Source: Lysinibacillus sp. (GTDB lineage: Bacteria; Bacillota; Bacilli; Bacillales_A; Planococcaceae). Taken from it: a stretch of DNA of 5,071 nucleotides. The number at the start of each line of letters is the position of its first letter. The stretch's first letter is position 1. Position numbers and translations under genes: made by a program. The notes under the pieces are model-generated. The model had not been told where the DNA came from, ran no database searches, and worked only from the letters and a program-made list of their open reading frames with translations. The DNA lies in the NCBI GenBank assembly GCA_012735355.1, contig JAAYHP010000012.1, forward strand, positions 1 through 5,071. The letters are read 5' to 3'. Positions 1 through 5,071 of this stretch are shown one piece after another.

Positions 1-476
1 CAATTTAAATTATCAGAACCTTTATCTTTACTTCCGTGTCCTGTAACTAACGCAACAGTGGATGCGTATTCACGATGGGTTAACGAAATTCCCGCATATT
101 CGGCTGCTGCAACGCTTGCAGTAATGCCGGGCACAATTTCAAATGGTATTCCTTTCTTTTTTAATACTGCCGCTTCTTCTCCTACTCTTCCAAAAATACT
201 TGGATCTCCACCTTTTTATCTGGTTACTACTTTTCCTTCTGATGCTTTTTGTACTAGAATTTCATGAATTTCCTCTTGGATTCGCATATGTTTTCCTGGA
301 AGTTTTCCACAATATATAAGCTCTGCATTATATGGAGCATAATCTAACAATGCTAAGTTAATAAGCCGATCATATACAATGCAGTCAGATTGTTGAATAC
401 ATTCAAGACCCTTAACGGTAATTAATTTCTCATCCCCAGGTCCAGCACCTACTAAATACACTTTTCCTAACCTCAT
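1..476 (-). pseudogene. cobA: Uroporphyrinogen-III C-methyltransferase (CobA/CysG-A type), in-frame TAA at codon 87; 3' end outside window
   Basis: Known role: two SAM-dependent methylations at C2 and C7 of uroporphyrinogen III, giving precorrin-2, the branch point to cobalamin and siroheme. Seen: 158 codons before the left edge; family members are about 250 aa, so roughly 100 residues lie outside. Motifs: glycine loop YLVGAGPGDEKLITVKG (7-23), DCIVYDRLI (31-39) and YCGKLPGKH (55-63). Then comes [23 protein letters not shown], in which the stop replaces the residue normally Leu in the RLKGGDP SAM-binding motif. It continues with [20 protein letters not shown] and [18 protein letters not shown], all typical of SUMT rather than CbiF or CbiL. 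Start choice: ATG at 476 has GGGAGGG upstream. The frame stays open back to 581, but that extension overlaps cbiA and lacks family character. The 86-aa product would lack most of the active site. Confidence 0.92.
216..218 (-). other. In-frame TAA (codon 87) in cobA
   Basis: The minus strand reads GTA GTA ACC AGA TAA AAA GGT GGA GAT CCA. The motif expected here is RLKGGDP, so TTA (Leu) to TAA by one base is the simplest origin. The frame is open on both sides, and no insertion or deletion is needed. Confidence 0.93.
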
Positions 477-481
477 ATTTT

Positions 482-488
482 CCCTCCC
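482..488 (-). promoter_or_regulatory. Ribosome binding site deciding the cobA start
   Basis: The minus strand reads GGGAGGG, 5 nt before ATG at 476. It selects this ATG over the upstream in-frame ATGs of the open frame reaching 581. The spacer 477-537 between cbiA and cobA holds nothing else: no hairpin with a T-run and no promoter I can support. Confidence 0.8.
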
Positions 489-537
489 GAAACATTGTTG
501 CTTCATATTTTTGTTCATCTTTTTCATTCTAAGATTA

Positions 538-1920
538 TTAGATTGCATTTCGTTTCTGTTCTTGAAATTGTAAACATGCATTTATCCAGTTATCTACAAG
601 TTTTGAATTGGAGGCGAAATGGAAATGAACATATCCTGCAATTAAAGAATGGAGAATGCAGCCAACTCGTTTTGCTCCAAATCGACTTTTCAATTCATAA
701 GCTGGTGGATATAGTGAATTTGGCTGGAAAATTGAATAGTGGAATTCATGACCTTTCGCAACCTCTCCTTCTTTCATTAGGAAATTGTCATTCATGCCAA
801 AAATTTCACGATATCCTAGGGCTGCAAGTGTGGACTGCATGGCTACTTTACCATCAATTACCCCAACCATTGGATAACTCATACCTTCTGTCGTCTCAAT
901 GGATTTTGTTAAATACATAAATCCACCGCATTCAGCAACAGTTGGAACACCTTTTTCAATCATTGCTTTGATGGATTGTTTCGACACTTCATTACTCGCT
1001 AACTATTCAGCAAATTCTTCCGGGAAGCCTCCACCAATATATAAACCATCAACATCTTCCGGTACTGGATCATTTGCTAACGGTGAGAAAAAAAGAAGTT
1101 CTGCCCCTCGAGCTCGGAGCAATTGTAAATTTTCTTCATAATAAAAATTAAAAGCAGCATCTTTTGCTACTGCAATTTTCACATTCCCCTTTAAATTTTC
1201 TTCAAAAATAGAATGATTCACTTTTTCTAAGCTGTTTGTTTCAGAAATCGTTAGTAATTTATTAAGATCAATCGTTTTTTCAACTTCTGTTGCCAGCATT
1301 TCAAAATAAGAATCTAAATCTCCCCGTTCAATAGCTGGAATTAACCCGAGATGCCTGCTTGGCAAGTGGAGTTCATTGTTTTTCTTCATATAACCAATCA
1401 CAGGAATATGACATTCTTGTTCAATGGCAGCTTTTACAATGTTAAAATGGCTCTCACTTCCAACACGATTGGCTATTACGCCAACAATACGTGATGGTAC
1501 ATGGATTGTTTGAAATCCTTTTACAATCGCAGCAGCACTTCTTGCCATACTTGCACAATCCACTACGAGAAGAACTGGACTCTCAGTAATGTCCGCAATA
1601 TCAGCAGCAGAACCAGTATTTTCTAATGGATTTTTTCCATCAAAATACCCCATTACACCTTCAATAATTGTTATATCTGCATCACGACTATTGCGTTCCA
1701 CAATATCGCGAATGACATCGTGGCTAAACATCCAACTATCAATATTTCGAGAAACTCGTTTTGTAACGGCAGTGTGATAGGTTGGATCAATATAATCTGG
1801 ACCACATTTAAATCCTTGAACGACAAGATTTCGTTTTTTCAATGCCGCCATGATTCCGATTGTTAAAGTGGTTTTTCCAACCCCGCTCGATGTACCTGCA
1901 ATCATTAATCTTTTTGCCAC
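538..1920 (-). pseudogene. cbiA: Cobyrinate a,c-diamide synthase CbiA, interrupted by an in-frame amber codon
   Basis: Known role: ATP- and glutamine-dependent amidation of the a and c acetate side chains of cobyrinate. Seen: 461 codons in one frame including the TAA at 538-540, close to the family's usual length. The N-terminal synthetase domain has P-loop GTSSGVGKTT (9-18), VQGFKCGPDYIDPTYH (34-49) and IIEGVMGYFDG (85-95). The class I glutaminase domain begins near 247 and contains YIGGGFPEEF (294-303), AECGGFMYL with nucleophile Cys331 (329-337), KGHEFHYS (389-396) and YVHFHFASN with His432/434 (430-438). Codon 306 is TAG, splitting it into 305 aa and a downstream part from about codon 307. 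The break lies inside the glutaminase domain and before the nucleophile, so the short product should lack ammonia production. Start is GTG at 1920 with a strong AAGGAGG site. No frameshift is present; it is broken by one codon only. Confidence 0.93.
1003..1005 (-). other. In-frame TAG (codon 306) in cbiA
   Basis: The minus strand reads GAA TTT GCT GAA TAG TTA GCG AGT. Family sequences usually continue as a FAEELA-like helix here, so GAG to TAG is the likeliest change, though CAG or AAG could also have been the parent codon. The codon sits in exactly the same frame as the downstream half. Confidence 0.95.
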
Positions 1921-1979
1921 GGAAAATCCTCCTTAAGCTCGAGTACCCCAACAGAAATTGTTACATTCCCACTTTTCTT
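1905..1979 (-). pseudogene. Apparent detached C-terminal tail of cbiG, beyond the in-frame stop
   Basis: Directly after the cbiG TAA (1980-1982) the same frame reads KKSGNVTISVGVLEL, then nine more residues, before a TAA at 1905-1907, 16 nt inside cbiA. CbiG proteins normally end with a short strand of this type; from memory the Salmonella protein ends in a GVTITLGV-like sequence. The continuation is therefore better explained as lost coding sequence than as a spacer. It would also turn the apparent 59-nt gap between cbiG and cbiA into an overlap, like the other junctions in this operon. The cbiA ribosome binding site falls inside it. Confidence 0.65.
1928..1934 (-). promoter_or_regulatory. 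Strong ribosome binding site for cbiA
   Basis: The minus strand reads AAGGAGG followed by 7 nt and GTG at 1920. This near-perfect site supports a GTG start and lies within the presumed lost tail of cbiG. Confidence 0.85.
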
Positions 1980-1982
1980 TTA
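1980..1982 (-). other. In-frame TAA ending cbiG early
   Basis: The minus strand reads GTC TAA AAG AAA AGT, with family-like sequence on both sides. A single substitution of a sense codon such as AAA, CAA or GAA would create it. The original codon is inferred, not seen. Confidence 0.6.
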
Positions 1983-3053
1983 GACTAGAACTAGTGAATT
2001 TGATTGTAAATAACGTTTTGCTGCTGCTTCACTTACGGAATATGCTCCAGTATATTTATAAACCGTTTCTGATGGTTCTTCGATATGCATTTCATTCAAT
2101 TCTTTAGCTGTGTACGTACAAAATTCCACATTTCTTTCGTTTACAACTTGCAATAAACCCTCTTCATCTTTCTTTAGATCAATCGTACAAATGGCTTTTA
2201 CACTTTTTGATGAAAATCCTAACTCAAGCAACGTCTCTTCAATGACGAAATGAATTTCCTCCGCACTTGTTCCACGATTACAACCGATTCCTATTACAAT
2301 TACTTTAGGCCTAAATATAATGCCGTATTGTAAAATTGGTGTCTCTTCTGGTGTGAGTAACCGATGAGTAACAATTAGAGCACCGCTTGGTTTTGCATTG
2401 ATTGCTTCCAAAATGGATTGATAAATTTTTATATTTTCTGGTAATGGGCGATCATATATCCACCATGAACGCTCTCCACTTTCCTGTACAACAGCAACAT
2501 GTTCTTCGTTCACAACAGCTGCACTAACCTTCGTTAAATGTTCTTCTGAATCCCAAACCCAACCGAACCGAGAGCCAAATAAATCAACAGCGATAGTTTG
2601 CTGAACATCTGATGCCGTCGTAATCACAGGGTTTGCATGAAGCAATGCCGCGATTTCTCGCGTTAATTCATTCGCTCCACCTAGATGACCGGAAAGCACA
2701 CTGATTACATTTTTACAACAATCATCTATAACAACAACGGCTGGATCAATTTTTTTATCTTTTATAAGAGGTGCTATCATGCGAACAACTGCACCGAGAG
2801 AAATAAATAAAATCAGACCTTTATATTTGTTAAAAATCGCTGATAACAGAATTCGAACATTGCCATCATATAGTTGGATGCTTAAGCTATCTTCATCAGC
2901 TTTACAAAACTTTTGCGGATAATAAAGGTCACAATTAGGAAAAAGTCCTTGTAATTTCCGAGCAATTTCTACACCATGTTTTGTTATAGCAACAACTGCA
3001 TAATCATTTTTTTGATGAATGTTTGGAATTTCCTCTTCCACAAGTTGAATCAC
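1980..3053 (-). CDS. cbiG: Cobalt-precorrin-5A hydrolase CbiG, probably C-terminally truncated by an in-frame TAA
   Basis: Known role: CbiG opens the ring-A delta-lactone of cobalt-precorrin-5A, releasing acetaldehyde and giving cobalt-precorrin-5B; it is diagnostic of the anaerobic, early-cobalt pathway. Seen: 357 codons. The N-terminal domain has FISLGAVVRMIAPL (83-96) and VISVLSGHLGGANELTREIA (116-135), with ITTASDV at 144-150. A variable middle region spans roughly 140-245. The C-terminal domain starts with VIVIGIGCNRGTSAEEI (251-267), continues with ICTIDLKKDEEGL (288-300) and ends with TGAYSVSEAAA (335-345). Start is GTG at 3053, overlapping the cbiF stop as GTGA, with AAAGGAG 7 nt upstream. 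Odd: after the TAA the same frame continues for 24 codons and resembles the usual CbiG tail (see the 1905-1979 entry). I infer that the natural protein was about 382 aa and ended inside cbiA. Activity of the shortened form is uncertain, since the main conserved motifs are present. Confidence 0.9.
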   Translation of the reverse strand: MIQLVEEEIPNIHQKNDYAVVAITKHGVEIARKLQGLFPNCDLYYPQKFCKADEDSLSIQLYDGNVRILLSAIFNKYKGLILFISLGAVVRMIAPLIKDKKIDPAVVVIDDCCKNVISVLSGHLGGANELTREIAALLHANPVITTASDVQQTIAVDLFGSRFGWVWDSEEHLTKVSAAVVNEEHVAVVQESGERSWWIYDRPLPENIKIYQSILEAINAKPSGALIVTHRLLTPEETPILQYGIIFRPKVIVIGIGCNRGTSAEEIHFVIEETLLELGFSSKSVKAICTIDLKKDEEGLLQVVNERNVEFCTYTAKELNEMHIEEPSETVYKYTGAYSVSEAAAKRYLQSNSLVLV

Positions 3054-3829
3054 TTTGAAACTCCTTTCCGATAGCCGTGAGTAAACTCGGCATCATAAAG
3101 CTTTGAGCGATACGTATCCTTTTCATAAAGGTTAGAGTCAAGTGCCCATCCTGCTAAAATCATGGCATGACTCCGAATGCCATTTTCTTTCATCGCTTGA
3201 TCGAGATTCGCGAGTGTTGTACGAACGATTTTTTCATCTGGCCATGTAGCTTTTTGAATTACCGCAACGGGCGTGTCATCTTGCCAACCCGCTTCTTTTA
3301 ATTCCTTCACTATTTTTTTCGTTAATGTTGCACTTAGGAAAAGAGCGATTGTACAATGATGGCTTGCTAAATCTTTTAATTTTTCTTTTTCCGGTACAGG
3401 TGTACGACCTTCAGCGCGGGTTAAAATAAGAGTTTGTGTTAATTCTGGAATCGTTAATTCTGCTTGTATTGCCGCTGCAGAAGCAAAAACAGAGCTTACA
3501 CCAGGAATGATTTCTACTCCAATGCCTTCTTTTTTCAATAATGCTATTTGTTCAGCAATGGCACCATACATCGATGGATCTCCAGTATGAATGCGGGCAA
3601 CTAATTTATCACGTTTTACTCGATCGACTATGATTGAAACAATCTCTTCCAAATGCATTCCACTTGTTTTAATAATTTCTGCTTCTTTCTTTGCTTTGGC
3701 AATTAATTCTTCATTAACTAGGGAGTCTGTATAAAGAATACAATCTGCTTCTTGCAACATTTGTAATCCTTTTACAGTTATTAAATCGGGATCGCCAGGA
3801 CCTGCTCCAATTATCCAAATTTTCTTCAT
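3050..3829 (-). CDS. cbiF: Cobalt-precorrin-4 C11-methyltransferase CbiF (CobM family)
   Basis: Known role: SAM-dependent methylation at C11, converting cobalt-precorrin-4 to cobalt-precorrin-5A. Seen: 259 aa, the usual length. Motifs in order: glycine loop IIGAGPGDPDLITVKG (6-21), ADCILYTDSLV (28-38), ARIHTGDPSMYGAI (78-91), IIPGVSSVFASAAA (107-120), ELTIPELTQTLILTRAEGRT (124-143) and AMILAGWAL (222-230). The LTRAEGRTPVPE segment is characteristic of CbiF/CobM, separating it from CbiL and CobA. Start choice: ATG at 3829 sits in ATGA with the cbiL stop and gives the normal [13 protein letters not shown] start. The frame is open back to 3892, but that 21-residue extension overlaps cbiL and has no family character. 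The site upstream of ATG 3829, GGTGGTG, is a poor match, so translation probably depends on coupling to cbiL. The stop overlaps the cbiG start (GTGA). No defects seen. Confidence 0.96.
   Translation of the reverse strand: MKKIWIIGAGPGDPDLITVKGLQMLQEADCILYTDSLVNEELIAKAKKEAEIIKTSGMHLEEIVSIIVDRVKRDKLVARIHTGDPSMYGAIAEQIALLKKEGIGVEIIPGVSSVFASAAAIQAELTIPELTQTLILTRAEGRTPVPEKEKLKDLASHHCTIALFLSATLTKKIVKELKEAGWQDDTPVAVIQKATWPDEKIVRTTLANLDQAMKENGIRSHAMILAGWALDSNLYEKDTYRSKLYDAEFTHGYRKGVSK
3061..3067 (-). promoter_or_regulatory. Ribosome binding site for cbiG
   Basis: The minus strand reads AAAGGAG followed by 7 nt and the GTG start at 3053. It lies within the last codons of cbiF and supports the GTG start. 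Confidence 0.75.
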
Positions 3830-4530
3830 TTGCGCACCACCATTAATGATAGATAATTTAAATCGGCACCTTCTAATTCGTTGATATTCCATAAGATTTC
3901 CTCGTCAGATGTAACTTTTGTAACTACATGTGCCTTGTTTTCTAATCCTAATTCTCGAAGCATTTCTAGCAACACATCAATAACCTTTGCAACTTTTAGA
4001 AATACTACAGCATCATGATTTTCAATTGCTTTTCTCATCTTTTCAACATCATCATTTGCGGGAATGATAGCCACTTGTTCATCACCATCTGCTAGTGGAA
4101 TGGTTAATCGGGATACTGCACCGTTGACGGAGGAAATACCGGGTATGGAATGAATTTCTACATCGGGATATTTTTCCTTCATTACTTTCATTAGATGAAT
4201 AAAAGTGCTATATAATAACGGGTCTCCTTCAGTAACAAATGCCACATCTTTCCCTTGAGCAATTTTTTCATAAATTACATCAACGGCTTTATTCCATTCC
4301 CTCTCTAATACTTCCTGATTTTTCGTCATTGGAAATACAAGTCCTAACATTTCCTTTTCTTCAGGACGTATATAAACTTCTATAATCTTATACGCATAAC
4401 TTTTTGAACCTCGCATTTTTTTCGGATAGGCTATTACAGGACATTCTTGAAGTTTCCGAAAAGCTTTAACGGTAAGTAATTCCGGATCTCCAGGTCCTAC
4501 ACCTATGCCATATAAAGCACCTTTACACAT
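3826..4530 (-). CDS. cbiL: Cobalt-precorrin-2 C20-methyltransferase CbiL
   Basis: Known role: SAM-dependent methylation at C20 of cobalt-precorrin-2, giving cobalt-precorrin-3. Seen: 234 aa of the tetrapyrrole (corrin/porphyrin) methylase fold. The N-terminal glycine loop is [16 protein letters not shown] (residues 8-23), the second conserved loop is [11 protein letters not shown] (100-110), and IPGISS (129-134) is followed by the [11 protein letters not shown] stretch typical of CbiL/CobI rather than other family members. Length agrees with the family. Start choice: GTG at 4554 and ATG at 4536 are in frame, but ATG at 4530 has AAAGGA eight bases upstream and gives the normal N-terminus. The gene starts inside the last codons of cbiT (8-nt overlap) and its TGA overlaps the cbiF ATG (ATGA), so expression is probably coupled on both sides. 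No defects seen. Confidence 0.95.
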   Translation of the reverse strand: MCKGALYGIGVGPGDPELLTVKAFRKLQECPVIAYPKKMRGSKSYAYKIIEVYIRPEEKEMLGLVFPMTKNQEVLEREWNKAVDVIYEKIAQGKDVAFVTEGDPLLYSTFIHLMKVMKEKYPDVEIHSIPGISSVNGAVSRLTIPLADGDEQVAIIPANDDVEKMRKAIENHDAVVFLKVAKVIDVLLEMLRELGLENKAHVVTKVTSDEEILWNINELEGADLNYLSLMVVRK

Positions 4531-5071
4531 CCTCATCTTCCTTTCGTTTTGCACTTACAATAAACACAGGGTTTAATGGAGCGAATCGAGTCAACGATAA
4601 TATTTGTTTACTTCTCGCAATTTGTACTTGGGTAACTTCTGTATGAAATCCTAACTTATAAAATATTTTGATAGATTCATATAAGTTTTCGATTGTTGCA
4701 GCATTTAGAACAATGCGGCCATTCTTGTTTAATCTTTCACAACATACGGTTAATAGTTCCTCCATGTTTCCACCCGTACCACCGATAAAAATAGCATCGG
4801 GATTCGGAAACTTTTCAAGGCCTTCTGGTGCTTTTCCGTGTACAACAGTGAAATCAACCCGAAATTTTTGTTGATTAAGAAGACAGTTTTTGATATCTTC
4901 TTCATTTTTTTCAATGGCAAAAATTTTACCTTCTTTTGCAATCTTCCCTGCTTCAATTGCAACGGAACCGGTGCATGTGCCGATATCCCAAACAATACTT
5001 TTTTCATGTAAATTCAATGCACTAATGGATAAAACACGAACTTCTTTTTTCGTGATTAAACCTTTCTCAGG
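4523..5071 (-). CDS. cbiT: Cobalt-precorrin-6B C15-methyltransferase (decarboxylating), CbiT or the CbiT half of CbiET; 5' end outside window
   Basis: Known of the family: the enzyme uses S-adenosylmethionine to methylate C15 of the corrin precursor and removes the C12 acetate carboxyl; it is cytoplasmic. Seen: the frame is open from the right edge (182 codons in the window, TAA at 4523-4525). Counting from the edge, residues 1-12 contain GLITKKEVR, the usual lead-in to CbiT. Residues 28-40 hold the SAM-binding loop [13 protein letters not shown], followed by an acidic strand end (FAIEKN, 51-56), AIFIGGTGG (93-101) and the C-terminal motif LNPVFIV (166-172). The last two-thirds matches a class I Rossmann methyltransferase. 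The TTG at 5015-5017 is not a credible start, because conserved CbiT sequence continues upstream of it. Whether CbiE is fused upstream, as in several bacilli, cannot be seen. It overlaps cbiL by 8 nt and looks intact. Confidence 0.92.
   Translation of the reverse strand, partial: PEKGLITKKEVRVLSISALNLHEKSIVWDIGTCTGSVAIEAGKIAKEGKIFAIEKNEEDIKNCLLNQQKFRVDFTVVHGKAPEGLEKFPNPDAIFIGGTGGNMEELLTVCCERLNKNGRIVLNAATIENLYESIKIFYKLGFHTEVTQVQIARSKQILSLTRFAPLNPVFIVSAKRKEDEDV
4537..4544 (-). promoter_or_regulatory. Ribosome binding site deciding the cbiL start
   Basis: The minus strand reads AAAGGAAG, with the AAAGGA core ending 8 nt before ATG at 4530. The same site lies too close to the in-frame ATG at 4536 and within the frame of the GTG at 4554, so it selects 4530. 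It lies within the cbiT coding sequence. Confidence 0.7.

Noticed and set aside
477..581. Longer N-terminus for cobA using ATGs up to 581.
   Set aside because: It overlaps the cbiA end, has no family similarity, and the strong GGGAGGG site points to ATG 476.
538..987. An independent gene for the CbiA C-terminal half, starting at GTG 987 or ATG 963.
   Set aside because: No convincing ribosome binding site precedes either codon, the start would lie in the middle of the glutaminase domain, and the frame is continuous with the upstream half.
58..1141. Plus-strand open frames at 58-267, 495-920 and 899-1141.
   Set aside because: All lie opposite clearly conserved minus-strand cobA or cbiA sequence, their translations resemble no protein I know, and no ribosome binding sites support them.
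216..1982. Stop-codon reassignment or pyrrolysine/selenocysteine insertion explaining the internal TAG and TAA codons.
   Set aside because: TAA also serves as the terminal stop of cbiT and cbiA in the same operon. The internal stops replace unrelated residues (likely Glu in cbiA, Leu in cobA), no TGA is involved, and no recoding signal is visible.
3830..3892. N-terminal extension of cbiF back to 3892.
   Set aside because: It lies entirely within cbiL coding sequence and precedes the normal CbiF start, which is positioned in an ATGA overlap.
438..4512. Repeated short similar DNA segments encoding the GAGPGD/GVGPGD loop in cobA, cbiF and cbiL.
   Set aside because: This is the shared ancestry of three tetrapyrrole methylases and their N-terminal SAM loop, not a DNA repeat element.
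4969..4984. Cys in place of the middle Gly of the CbiT SAM-binding loop (GTCTGS), possibly a fourth damaging change (GGC to TGC).
   Set aside because: As I recall, some bacterial CbiT proteins carry a CTGS form of this loop, and the rest of the protein is intact, so it is more likely a normal variant.

Overview
The window is a piece of one cobalamin (vitamin B12) biosynthesis operon, read entirely on the minus strand, so gene order runs from the right edge to the left edge: cbiT (5' end cut by the window, possibly the T half of a cbiET fusion), cbiL, cbiF, cbiG, cbiA, then a cobA/cysG-type uroporphyrinogen-III methyltransferase cut by the left edge. The DNA is AT-rich (by eye, not counted), ribosome binding sites are strong and purine-rich, and several starts are GTG. 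Together with the gene order, this points to a Bacillaceae member. From memory, the order T-L-F-G-A-cysGA matches the cobI operon of Bacillus (Priestia) megaterium, the classic early-cobalt (anaerobic) B12 pathway. The species cannot be fixed from the window.

Layout by + coordinates: 4523-5071 cbiT; 3826-4530 cbiL; 3050-3829 cbiF; 1980-3053 cbiG; 538-1920 cbiA; 1-476 cobA. The upstream genes overlap their neighbours (8 nt for cbiT/cbiL, 4 nt for cbiL/cbiF and for cbiF/cbiG), which indicates translational coupling. No non-coding stretch exceeds about 62 bases, and I see no promoter, terminator, RNA gene, repeat or mobile element. The operon promoter, any cobalamin riboswitch and the terminator must lie outside.

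How the genes work together: CobA makes precorrin-2 from uroporphyrinogen III. CbiL, CbiF and CbiT methylate the cobalt-containing ring at C20, C11 and C15 (CbiT also decarboxylates the C12 acetate). CbiG opens the ring-A lactone and releases acetaldehyde, and CbiA amidates side chains a and c of cobyrinate.

The notable feature is that the three distal genes each carry one in-frame stop codon while the reading frame on both sides stays open and family-like. These are TAA ending cbiG 24 codons before what looks like its natural C-terminus, TAG at codon 306 of cbiA, and TAA at codon 87 of cobA. There are no indels. The proximal genes (cbiT, cbiL, cbiF) look intact. Either the operon has begun to decay very recently from its distal end, or the sequence carries base errors, or (least likely) the stops are read through. 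As written, CbiA and CobA would be non-functional and CbiG would lack a conserved tail.
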